A DNA stretch of 64,000 bases from Straminergon stramineum (lineage: Eukaryota; Streptophyta; Bryopsida; Hypnales; Calliergonaceae), in the NCBI GenBank assembly GCA_963920665.1, contig OY987271.1:560501-624500 (forward strand), given 5' to 3'. Below, piece by piece: positions 44,710-55,339 of this stretch. The first letter of the stretch is position 1; every line of letters begins with the position of its first letter. Under the pieces are notes generated by a model. It was not told the DNA's origin, did no database searches, and saw only the letters and a list, made by a program, of their open reading frames with translations. The position numbers and the translations under genes were made by a program.

Positions 44710-46564
44710 GTCCTATTTACGGAGGTCGTGGGTCGTACGGCGAGTGGTGAGTGCTCAGGTTAAGGTACACAGTTCAGTAGGAGGGAAATGTGCTGAGGCA
44801 AACGTTAGCGTGGAAATTGAAGCTCTGAATATACGCTGACGTTCACATCCATCGAATCTGATTAACGGGATTGTTCTCATATGAACCGCGCATGAGACCT
44901 GGATATTTCTCGACTGGTTTTAAAGCACATTGCATGCTACTGGGGGTTCCTTTGTGGACCTTCCTTCAAGCGCAATTGCGCTTGAGTTGCCTGTGACCCA
45001 GACTGTCGGCAAAGTATTCAGCTCTAGTTGCGTGGTGTCAATTGCTGTTTGTCATGTTTGTAACCAGGGCCAACGCGAATGCTCCTTGACCATGTGCAAC
45101 CTGCTTGGCTCCGACAGTTCTTAAACCCTAGAGGATCAATTTCATTGCCTCGTGGTCAAACATAGTTTCTGAGCTGAATGTAACCTTTTAACCCCTAAAC
45201 GTCTAGACTCAAATCCCGAAGTGACGCTTTGAGAAAAATCATTATAATGTGCTATTTAGAAGCATATTGGGGGATTGATAGACAAATAAAATTTATAGAC
45301 TATGAGTTGTAGATTCCATCCGTAAGGTTGGATTCTCCAATGCTGTCGCCAATGTTTTTTTAAGAATCTGGGAAGGGAAATTTCAAAATTCCTTCTAAAT
45401 GTGATTACAAGTAAAATATTATCATTTTTTGAGTAAAATTTGCTGGAATAGATTTGAAATGAGGTTCTCCTTACATGGTGATTCTTTGAAATTTTTGTAT
45501 TTTAAAAATCTATGACCTCTTTTTGGCAAATCCAGTTTTGAACTAGAGTTAGTGCAAGTTTGGCTTAGTCAGACACTTACTTCCACATTGATAATTTTAG
45601 AAAAATATGTTTTTTAATAATACCAAATCCAACTCTTAGATAGGACAACTTGATAAACTATTTCTACAAATCAAGATGACTTTCATCCAAATAATAAGGA
45701 AGATGAAACTTGAGTTTGAATATATTCATTGTCTAAAAAATGGATGTTGGAGTACTTAGGTGTAATCCTTAAAACATCTAGTGGAGATTATAATGACACC
45801 ATTGTGTTGGCAACGTACAATTTAGGAAGAAAAAGTTCTTGGCTTCGAAAGATAGAATATCTTAACTAACACATTAGAAAAAAATGGATCCTAGAACAAG
45901 CCTCAAAAGGGATTCTAGTATAATTGCGCTAGCAATAGTCCAGGAAGTTTTGTAGGAAAATTGGTGGATTTCCTACATATTTTCATTTGCCTTGGTTGTC
46001 TAGAAATTTGTTCAGAAGTGTGTTGAAAGGTGGGAAAAATTCCCAATCCATTTCCTACAACTCTGCTCTCCTCCTAGGAACATTGCCGCCATTGTCAGTT
46101 TTCATTCAAAATTTTTTTCTTAACTTTGTGAATTTGGTCAGTTCTAATTTTTTTTGGTTGTTTTGTTTTGCTGTGAGGGGGGTTCATTTGCATATTGCAA
46201 TATCTCTAGCAAGATTTGAATCTCACATTGATCCTACTAGTTTAGGGCTAGGAATGTAGCATTCGGAAAATGCATGGATCCAAGAGAGGTTCCATACATT
46301 TGGGGGAGGTTGGTTAGTATGATATGCCCATAATTAGTACAATATGCCCACATCACTATTCAAAAGAATGAAAACCATGTGCACAAAAACAAAATGAAAC
46401 AATACCACATAAGTCATCACAAGCTATGACAATGTTGTCTCCTACTAATGTACATCTCCATATGAGGAAGATGAATTGCTTGTGCTAGGACAAGTCTCTG
46501 GAATAGACAAATAAATAGATGGGCAGGTATAAAGAAATTTGTATTTCATTTTATTCTTCCACAA
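44710..46564. other. aconitase 3' flank and AT-rich spacer
   Basis: Sequence to about 45130 keeps gene-like composition and probably includes the 3' UTR. Beyond it the DNA is AT-rich, with a 90-codon open frame (45987-46259) lacking any family resemblance. Confidence 0.5.
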
Positions 46565-46865
46565 GGGTATGGCATCCTAAAGTGTATTATTATACTCCTC
46601 CTTCAGTCCCTCTAAAGCGATTCTAAGTAACACTTCCAGGTTTTTACTTCCCATCATGTTTCTAACATGAGTTTTATTAAGTTTTTGATGCTAAAAGCTC
46701 TCTCACAAGTAGCTATTGAGACACACTGCACCCTAGGTAATTTTGCCAGGGCAATCAAGTTAAGGTACATAACGTGTTTATAGGGCTTGATTCCATGTAA
46801 TCATACCCACAAATCTTGGAGGGTTTTGTCCCCCCATTCACTTATACATTGCAATTTTAAGGACT
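46565..46865 (-). pseudogene. decayed hAT transposase C-terminal dimerisation domain
   Basis: The minus strand read from about 46860 gives a tract containing YLNLIALAKLPRVQCVSIAT, then CERAFSIKN. After a one-base frameshift near 46680 it continues with KTHVRNMMGSKNLE and LLRIALEG. The order (V-CERAFS-N-IKT-R-N-MG--NLE-LL-IALEG) is characteristic of the hATC dimerisation domain in plant hAT transposases and the related host ZNF862-like proteins. Only this C-terminal piece is present; the N-terminal part would lie to the right, where a gypsy remnant begins. No terminal repeats were found. Confidence 0.72.
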
Positions 46866-46949
46866 AGAACTCTCACTTACAAGCCTATACATTAAGGATG
46901 GGTCAAAGGAAAAACTTGCAAGTGAGCAATTGGCCCCATACAATGCGAG

Positions 46950-49084
46950 CAAACTATTCAACTCGGTGACACCCAAACTTTGCAAACCAACTTACTAAGC
47001 TTTCTAAATGGTGTTGTTTTACTCGAGAGTCTAATACTTCTTCTACTTCATATTCCCAATCGTCGTTAACTCCGATTAGAGAAGGTGGTAGAACCCTCCT
47101 TGGAATTGTATTTTTGTAATATGGTTCCAATAGGGAAACATGAAAAATAGTGTGAATTTTCATAGCACTTGGAAGTTTTAAGCAAAAAAAAGCATGGTGG
47201 ATTTGTTTCATAATTGGAAATGGTCCTAGTCTTTGGTAATCAAGCTTTTTAGATGACCTTGTAGTCTGAATATTGCGTTGAAGAAGCCAAATTTGGTCCC
47301 CAACTTTGAATGTAAGTTTTGCTTTGTGGCAATTATTTGCATAATTTTTATAATGATCTTATCTTTGTTGAAGTTGAAATTTAAGTTCATTGTGAATGGC
47401 AACCATGTGGCCTATAAGGTCTTCAACTGCTGGACTTCCAACCATTTTATTTGGATTGAGTCCCCTTTAGAATGTTGACCATAATTTAAAGAAAAAAGAA
47501 TTTATTTCATTGATGAATGCAAGGTATTATTATAAGCAAACTCTGCCAAAGGTAAAAGATCTCTCTAATCATCTTGATGGTAATTAATAGTGCAACATGG
47601 ATATTATTCCAAGATTTGATTCACCTATTCAATTTGACCATCAGTCTAAGATGATAAACTAAAGAAAGGTTAATTTTTTACTTTTAAAAGTTCAAAGAAT
47701 CTTTTTCAAAACTTTGAAATAAATTGTGGCCCTAAATCGAAGACAATATCATTAGGAAGACCAAAGATAGTAAATGTTGTCAACAAACAATATTGTCATT
47801 CCTTCACCAATAATTGATTTTTTACAAGGTATAAAATGTGACATTTTGGAAAATGGCCAACTATAACAAGAATAGAATCAAAATTATGTGAAATTAGAAG
47901 GTTAGTGATGAAATCCATTGATAATGATGTCCAAGGTCTTTTTGGTATAGTTAGCGGTTGCAAAAGTCCTTGTAGTCCATGGAATGTGCATTTAGCACGA
48001 GAACATATACTATATGACTTGATATAGTCTTTTACAAATTTCTATATTTGTGGCTACTAATATTCTCTAGATACTAATTCTAGTATTTGGTTATATCCAA
48101 AATTTTCAGCACTTGGAAAATTGTGACATGCTTGAAGAATTTGAAGTCTTTAAGTTCCAAGAGGAATATGTAACAAATCTTTATAAAATATTTTAACTCA
48201 TTTTTAAACTCAAAATTATAGACTTAAAGTTTTCCTAATTCTAATTACGTCTTATCATTTTTAATAAGATCTTGTTTAAGAATTTTTTTTATTTCTTCAA
48301 TAAATGGGAATTTTTCAAGAAGAAAGCTTGCTAATGAATGGAGGCTTAAGTGTTTAGGTTTTAGAAGAATGGTTTTTTGTTGATTGTATGTTTTGTTTCC
48401 TTCTTTGAGGGCAAGGTAAGAACAACATGATAAAGCATCAAATTTTTCTTGTTGACTACCAAGTCCATAAGTAATAACAAAGTCAAATCTTAATAAAGAC
48501 ATACTCCAATGAGCCTCCCATTGATTTAAAACCTTTGCACTCATAAAATATTCCAAATTTTTATGGTTAGTATAGACTATGATTTGATGTTAAGCACCTT
48601 CCAAAAAATGATGCCAAACTTCAAAAGAAGCCACAGTTGCTAAGAATTCTTCATCATGAATTTCATAATAAGTTTCCAATGTTACAAACTTTTTATAATA
48701 GAACACAACAAGATGAAGATAATTATCATAACCATGTTGAAATAAGATAGCTCCAAATGCATCATCTGAAGCATTAATTTCCAAAAAGAAAGGTTTGGTA
48801 AAATCAACAAGCATTGAAGTAGGTGTGGTAGAAAGAGTTGCTTTCAGATTACCAAAAGCTTCTTGTGTTTGATCATTCCAAGTAAATTTTTCTTTGCCAA
48901 GGACACGTGTCAATGGTGCTACAATTTTAGAGTAATCCTTAATAAAAATTCTATAAAAATTGGCAAAGCCAAGGAAACATTGCATGTCACGCAGAGTAGA
49001 AGGTATTGTCCATTCAACAATAGATTGTATTTCTTTGGAATCCATTGATATGCCAGATGGAGAGAATATATGCATGTGGCCCAC
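46950..49084 (-). pseudogene. Ty3/gypsy chromovirus remnant (RT end, RNase H, integrase, chromodomain)
   Basis: On the minus strand from 49084: the C-terminal part of RT (GISMDSKEIQSIVEW, LRDMQCFLGFANFYR); RNase H (FLEINASDDAFGAIL, then 48556-48245 with MSAKVLNQWEAHWS and RFDFVITYGLGSQQ). After stops and frame changes comes the integrase core (TFHGLQGLLQPLTIPKRPW, SMDFITNL, GLPNDIVFDLGPQFISKF; about 48020-47640). Last is 47211-46954 with MKIHTIFHVSLLEPY and YEVEEVLDSRV, the integrase tail leading into a chromodomain. This order (RT before integrase, plus chromodomain) defines chromoviral Ty3/gypsy. gag, protease and the RT YVDD region are missing on the right, no LTRs were found, and multiple stops make it inactive. 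Confidence 0.85.
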
Positions 49085-49389
49085 ACAATTTAAATCTATA
49101 ATCTAAAGCGGTTGTAAACATAAATTATACATTACTTGTGTACATTACTCATTTGGAAATTTCTAAATGCTTGACGAAATATATTCCCCATTGTTATTGC
49201 AAAAACTCATTTGGACTCCATATTTTGTTGCGGTGAGGCATAGATTAGGGAAGGTCGTGACAACTTTAGCCCAAGGAAGTTAGCCTCCTTCATCAACTTT
49301 TGGATATATACATTCCTAGTATGAGGGAGAACATCATCCAGGAGCCGTTTATTAATGCAAGAAGCAAATTACGGCTTGGGGTCTGGAGT

Positions 49390-50390
49390 AGAAGAAAGGG
49401 CGTGATGGGATTGATATCATCATTCCAAAACTCGAGGATGGGGCCAAGGTGCATCCTACAATCAGTCTATATGTGTGGGAGTTGTGAGGCCTAAATATGG
49501 ATGTTGTGCTTCTTATTGTAGATGAGAAGTTGTTGAAGACAAATCATTCCATGATGTATGGCTTAATCTTGGATCTTATTATGTTTGATATGAGTATGTG
49601 TAAATCTCTTACAATCCAAGGGTTACTTTATCAAGAGGATGAGAACGGGCCATAGAGCCCTCAATGTCTAAACACTCAATGGGAGCTCTTGCTGTTGGAG
49701 CAATTGTCGCAGCTTCCACATTGTCTCTGTCAAAGGTGAAGGATGTCGAGCGGAAATCAATGGCCGAAGCACTTGGCAATGTCATTGAACATGAAGGTCC
49801 TAGTTCAGGGGAAAAAGAAGACTACATCACTTCTAATTCATACTTGTGTGAGAATTGAGGAGGCAGAAATAAAAAAAGTTGGGTAAGATGTAGTTCAAGG
49901 CAATGAAGACTTATATCATAACACCTTTATCCCCTTTCACAAATGGGTAAAGAAACCAATAATGAATGAGAAGGCAGAGTCCATCCACGTGCACTACAAC
50001 TACCTACATAAGGCTCCACCTGTGAAACTCGTCTATAGAGGCATTGACACAAGACGGCTTCAAGGGATAATGAACAAGTTATAGGTTGATGCAGACTTTG
50101 CCTTTGACAACCGATCTATCACTATCCTCCCCTTACAATATGGTCCATATGGCAAGGATGGAATGATGACATACTTTGACACATGCCCCAAATCAAAGAT
50201 CTTAAGCAATAACATGCACTACTACATAATTAGGGGTCAACACATCATTGAAGCTTACAAAACCTTAATAACAAACAAAGAAATCGTAGAGGTGGACAAG
50301 GCTGAAGCTTCCACCTTTGAAATTATCTCCATTTGGGCATCCAAAAAGCAATTCGATAATGTTATACATCTATCTCAAGCTCTTAGGTAG
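49390..50390 (+). pseudogene. decayed gene of unknown function, 5' block
   Basis: No family recognised with confidence. A coherent reading (DGIDIIIPKLEDGAKVHPTI, then ERKSMAEALGNVIEHEG) shifts frame near 49810. It then stays in one frame to 50390 through IPFHKWVKKPIMNEKAE, VYRGIDTRRLQGIMNKL, DADFAFDNRSITILPLQYGP, CPKSKILSNNMHYYIIRGQH and KQFDNVIHLSQALR. In-frame stops TAA (49884), TAG (50082) and TAG (50388) each fit loss of a Gln codon by a C-to-T change. YYIIRGQHIIEA loosely resembles the (D)GQHR motif of ParB-like/DGQHR folds; this is inference only. The low-complexity-free sequence and frame retention argue for a former protein-coding gene. Confidence 0.55.
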
Positions 50391-51589
50391 TTGCAAGAAG
50401 GACTGAATGTTTTATGTAGCGTTTTGCCAAAACAACGATTTCTATGTTCAATACTAGGAATATTATGAGTACTAGGAAACCAAAAAATCTCAATTGTTGA
50501 TCTAAAAAATCAATGGATGAAAGTACTGTTTTGAGTACTATGACTACTAGTAAGTACTAAAATAGTACTATTTGAAGAAAAAGATAGTTGGTCACAAAAA
50601 ATAGATACAATGAGATATAAATTAATAATAAATAAAAAATTATGAACAAAAAAAATCTAAAAATTGGCAATTTGTGAGGACTTGATGGTGATTGGATTTC
50701 ATCAAAAAGATGAAGTCAAAACCATCTTCAATGTTTAGAAGTGTGCTCACAAGGGAGCCCTATTTGCTTGAATATGGAGGCCACAAAGTAATGTATTTAT
50801 ATAGTAGATTCCCTTTGGTGGGCACATATATTCCTACTATAGGAATAGACCATGAAAATTTCAGCTCTAGATCATTAATTTTGGATACTCCCTAGTACTA
50901 AAAACCCCTAAACCCCAAAGTGCGACAAATTAGCAAAATTGATTTTTAAATATAAAATGATTTTTGAAAATTTCTAAAAAATAAGGAATCTAATAACAAT
51001 CAAATTAGTCATCTCCAATAAAAATTTCAAGCTCATTGGGCTCTACCTCCAAAAGTTCTAGCGGAAAACAACTTTGTCACTCTAAATGTGATGCAAAATA
51101 GGACAGGTCTTTCTTGCAATCACCCTCTTAATAAAAAAATTGCTAGTACAAAGAAGGAACATAATTTTATGAAGCAACTTTTGCAATCCATAATCAAATG
51201 GAAAGATATGGGAAGTCTTCATCCATCCTTTATGGAAAGAGGACACTCCATTCAATGCATGATAAGGTTTATGTTATCCTCAGTTGAGTCAATTCTTCAC
51301 ATAGTTTTAGATAAAGTAAGAGAGATCATCTGGAGATCTCTAGATGACTATCTACTTTTGCTTATTTAGATCCTTGTAGTCATTTTTTGAGTCTAGTGTT
51401 TGTAAATGCTTTCATTGAGAGATCTCTTGATGGTTTGTCTCAGAGTTGGGAATATTATCAATGCTTTTGTCATCTAGAGATCTTTCGATGGTATCTTCAT
51501 CTCATTCAAATTTTTTTCATTACTTATCAATGTTCTAAGTTGAGTTTATTTCTCTACCTATCCAAAAATTTGTTCCTACAATGTCAACA
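50391..51589. other. AT-rich segment between two blocks of the decayed gene
   Basis: Separates two coding-like blocks on the same strand. It could be a large intron or an insertion. It contains CTAGGAATATTATGAGTACTA-like short direct repeats near 50450-50570 and no recognised protein or terminal repeats. Confidence 0.4.
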
Positions 51590-53510
51590 ATTTTCACAAA
51601 TATCAAGGGCAGTGATCATTCCAACCCAAGGATTCCACTAATCTTCTTGGAAGACTAAGCAAATGTGAATAGATGGATTGATATTAAGGACAAGTACCTA
51701 AAGGAAGAGCTTCCAGATGCTTTGGAAATCTTTGACAAGAAATCAAGGATGAAACGGAAACCTCTAACCCAATTTGATTTCAAGACTCTTTATAGACTTC
51801 GTGTGGAAGACATATGGTATCTTGCTAATCTTATGGATACAAAATTTTTTTGTGTAAAGAGCACAAAGTCGAAGTTAGGGTTAATGTCCTTGCTTGTCAC
51901 TAGGGCTGGGGAGAGGTTTGTAAGGGTCGTGAACAAATTGATGAACTATTACTGAAATGTTCACTTGCCAAATAAGAGGCCAGAGTACATTCTATATTGT
52001 ATAGTTGAATGGGATGAATTGGTGAGTGAAAAGAATATCACTTGTGCTAAGTTAGAGCTCTAGGTGGATAAGGCTATTACCACTTCTACTGGAAAGATGT
52101 GGTTGGACAAAATCATAAAGCCTTTAAATTAAACCTTTGACCCCTATGATTGCCCTTAGGCAGTCAAAGAACTCTAGGAGGTGCATGTCAATGCCAACGA
52201 TGAAATTACAGTGGCGAAGGTGATGGCAAAGGGTTTGGTGGAGCATTATCATTGCAAAATAATGGACGAAAGCCTCTCGAACATTAGTACTATTCTATCC
52301 TATCCAAAGGTTATAGTGTGGCAGGTTGAGAAGAAGTTGCACGTTTACTTCTAGTTTTTGTTTGAGACCATAGCTACTGGACCGTGGATGAAGATTCTTG
52401 AAGATTAGAAACTTTGAAGAATCTTTGACACACTATAAATGTACAACCAAAGTGCAAGGACTTTGGTAGTCCAGTCTCCCAACGATCTGATAATGGATGC
52501 ACTATAACATAACATGGTAAAAAAATCGCACTCAAATTTGAATGCAATTCTTTTGACCATGTTTGTGTACATGCTTGTAGAGTGGGTTGTTAACTTTTTT
52601 GCAATTTTAGACTGCATTTTTCAGGATTTTGGGGCATGTAATATATTGTTGGAAAGGTCTTTTCAAAATTCTAAAAATTGCAGTCGGAAATTGCAAAAAA
52701 ATCTGGTTTCATGTATAGTGGAATTGCTCAAAAATGCAGTCAAAGAATTGCACTCAAATTTGAGTGTAGTTTGTTTTACCATATTTTGTTAAAGTGATAC
52801 CAAAGGATTCCTTATGATTGCGGGTCATTTGGAGCAAAGAAAGTAAGAGGCAAAGCTTAAAGTTTGGGACTATCATGTTATGAACTTTATTGTTGGGCTC
52901 AACGATGGATTTCTTTTTCCTGTTGCTAGAAGCAGATATAATGTCTTTATAGTCTTCTACTTCAAGCACAACACAAGTGATAGTAGGTAGAACTCTTTCA
53001 ATTGTTTTTTTCCTACATCAAAATCACTAGAGGCTATGTATAAGTCATTGGATGTAGGCAACGATTTTCCTTATTGGAAGCGTAGTTATTTGTTGTGTCT
53101 AAATATTGATACTGTTGTTATGATTTTGGGGGGTATAATTAACAATGATATGGTTTTTGTCAATGTGAGCAGAGGTCCAGAGTTCAACTTCTTAGGCATG
53201 GTATAATTTCGATTTGCGATTCTTTGTCTTTTTCCAAATTATTTTTATTTTTTTCTTCCATTAAACCCCTCTAACTATGTCAATTACTAACATGCTTCTT
53301 AACAGAATTCAAAGCGAAGTGGTGTAAAGGTGTTGGAAGTTGTTCAATTCATTCTGCGAAGGCTTTCAACAAAGTTGAATTGATGGCCAAGCAAATCCAT
53401 GATCAATGCTACCCTAAGCCCCACCACCTTTTTGATGTGGAATTGGAAGATCTTGATAGACCTCACAACCAAGACGAGAATGAATTTTTAAAATCAGCTT
53501 GAAAAGTCAG
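51590..53510 (+). pseudogene. decayed gene of unknown function, 3' block with a relict intron
   Basis: One frame runs from about 51590 to 53200 and is only interrupted by the MITE at 52500-52796. Readable pieces include WIDIKDKYLKEELPDALEIF, SRMKRKPLTQFDFKTLYRL, LVTRAGERFVRVVNKLMNYY, GKMWLDKIIKPLN, NANDEITVAKVMAKGLVEHY, LKVWDYHVMNFIVGLNDGF and MILGGIINNDMVFVNVSRGP. In-frame stops: TAA 51656, TGA 51953, TAG 52061, TAA 52130, TAG 52157, TAG 52175, TAG 52352, TAG 52406, TGA 52415, TAA 52436, TAA 52844 and TAG 52988. All are one C-to-T step from CAA, CAG or CGA. At 53201-53305 a textbook intron survives (GTATAA donor, TACTAAC branch site, AACAG acceptor). Downstream reading is ambiguous between two frames. 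The function is unknown; introns suggest host-gene ancestry. Confidence 0.6.
52500..52796. mobile_element. CACTA-like MITE, 297 bp, inside the decayed gene
   Basis: The ends are ~50-bp inverted repeats: left CACTATAACATAACATGG, right (reversed) CACTTTAACAAAATATGG, both followed by ACTCAAATTTGA-TGCAATTC. The terminal CACTA suggests an En/Spm-type non-autonomous element. The 3-bp flanks are ATG and ATA, one mismatch for the expected 3-bp duplication. A partial second copy lies at 54678-54835. Confidence 0.75.
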
Positions 53511-53939
53511 ATTTTGAGGCAATAGAGTCAAGATCACATCTAGTGCACCTTTCTTGTAGCAAGGAATTGACCAAGCTACTTGAGCAAACTAGGATTTGTC
53601 TTCTTCACTTTTTCTTGCATCAAGAGATTTGTAGATGTTCGATTGTAGTTATTCAGGTCATTACAATCCAATTAATTCTAATGAAGGTTTTGTTTTATTA
53701 CAATGTAGGAAGATGCATTAGGTCTAGAATTGCCTTTGACAATCCATTAAGGTTTCACCGTCAAGTTGATACCACAATTGCTTTCAAAGAAGTTGAAGGA
53801 TCCCACTCCAAAGTCTATCTCAAATTCTCAAGCACAATAGAAAAAACACAATATTTATTATATTGAGAGAATTCTCTAAATTTGAGAGGTAGAAGAGCAT
53901 GAAATAAAGAAGCAATGAAAAAAATTGTTGGAAAAATAG

Positions 53940-54566
53940 CAATTTCCAATAAAATCAGAGTGATAGTGTTTTTAAAATTGAGACTATTTAGGTTGAATCG
54001 ACCTAAATAGTTTGAAAAAAAAAGCTTGATTTGACTATTTAGGTCGAATCATGGTTGTTCAGCCAAACAACACAACGAACACAACGTCCAACACATCTAG
54101 TAGAGCCCCTTGTCCCTCTAATAAAGTCAACTTTCACGTTGATTTTCAAATAAAGCACTTTCTATTACCAATCTTGATATATTTGAGTTTCATTTTCTTG
54201 AAGTGTCTCAATTTAATAATCACTTATTACATTCTTAATTATGGATCATAAATAAAATGAGATTTCAAATTATCTTTGTTGTTAGGATAAGGCCTTATTC
54301 GACAAAATTGTCATGTATATACGACACTCGTCTTATTTGACACGCGACATCAGACAAACAACTCAACACCCGAACTCCAAAATGTGTTCAACAGAACAAC
54401 CTTGGGTCGAATCGACCTAAATAGTCAAATCAAGCTTTTTTTTTCAAACTATTTAGATTGAATTGATCTAAATAGTTTGTTTCTCTTTTCAATCTATTTA
54501 GGTCAATTCGACCTAAACAATTTCAATTTTGGAAACATTCTCACTCTCATTTTAATGGAAATTGTT
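53940..54566. repeat. palindrome-rich inverted repeat (foldback element)
   Basis: Left arm about 53940-54050 and right arm about 54405-54566 are inverted copies: CAATTTCC-ATTAAAAT--GAGTGA, the ACCTAAATAG motifs and AAAAAAAAAGCTTGATTTGA are shared. The right arm has an extra motif block. Within the arms a near-palindrome of about 27 bp, centred on AGGTNGAATNGACCT, recurs (53983-54009, 54404-54424, 54447-54476, 54489-54516). No coding capacity. Probably a non-autonomous DNA transposon; its ends and target duplication are uncertain. Confidence 0.65.
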
Positions 54567-54677
54567 GTTTTATTAATGATGGTACCTAAATCAACCTAAA
54601 TGGACATGGTTAATTTGAAAGGTCCATAATCTCTCAAAATAATGAATATTATGTTAAAACAAGCAAGGACAAGAGAG

Positions 54678-54835
54678 CACTGTAACAAAACATGGTAAAA
54701 AAAAACACTCAAATTTGAGTACTTTTTTTGTTACCAATATTTTGTGTGTGTGCGCTTAGTGTGTTGTTAGCTTCTTTTGCAATTTTTTACTACAATTTTT
54801 AGAATCTTGAGGCGTGCATTTGATTATGTTGATAG
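54678..54835. mobile_element. second, truncated copy of the CACTA-like MITE
   Basis: Starts CACTGTAACAAAACATGG and continues with ACTCAAATTTGAG, GTGTGTTGTTAGCTTCTTTTG and TTTTTAGAATCTTGAGGCG, paralleling 52500-52640. The right half is missing or too diverged to see. Confidence 0.65.
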
Positions 54836-55339
54836 TGCATGCATTGTCCAAGACAAATTGACCAAACCTGAGGACTCAACTAGAGGATTTGACATGAGCC
54901 AAAGCATACCATATAGGAATGGAACCACATATATAGAGTCTATTATAAATAACATTGGAGACGAACTAAGCCTATTTGACTAAGAATGTAGGTTTCTTTT
55001 GTTAAATTCCCAAAACAAATAGTAAAATGAAGTAGATAAGTATCTAAAGTACAAAATAAATGACCTTAGTCACAATACAACAAACTTATTAACCTTTCCT
55101 TGAGGATTACCCCCCTATAGTAGTTGTCTTGTGGTTTTGTTGAGTAGACAAAATTTACATTACACTACCCTAAGTTCTTCTTATTCCAGTGATCAACACA
55201 AACTCCACAATTTGATATATCATTTCCGGATAGCCCTTTTCACTCTTCATCTCATGTTCCATCTCGACCTAAATGTCATTGCAAATTACCTAAACGACTT
55301 ATCAAAACAATGGAAGGCAGGCCAAATCAAAGGAAGAAA

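Noticed and set aside
49140..49210. Possible copia integrase fragment (NNNGEYISSSI on the minus strand)
   Set aside because: Only about ten residues resemble the DNGGEY region and nothing around it continues. Too short to support.
49884..52990. Nuclear genetic code with TAG/TAA read as Gln
   Set aside because: DPE2 and aconitase end with TAG at positions conserved as protein ends, and other dead elements in the window have ordinary lesions. Deamination of a silenced copy is simpler.
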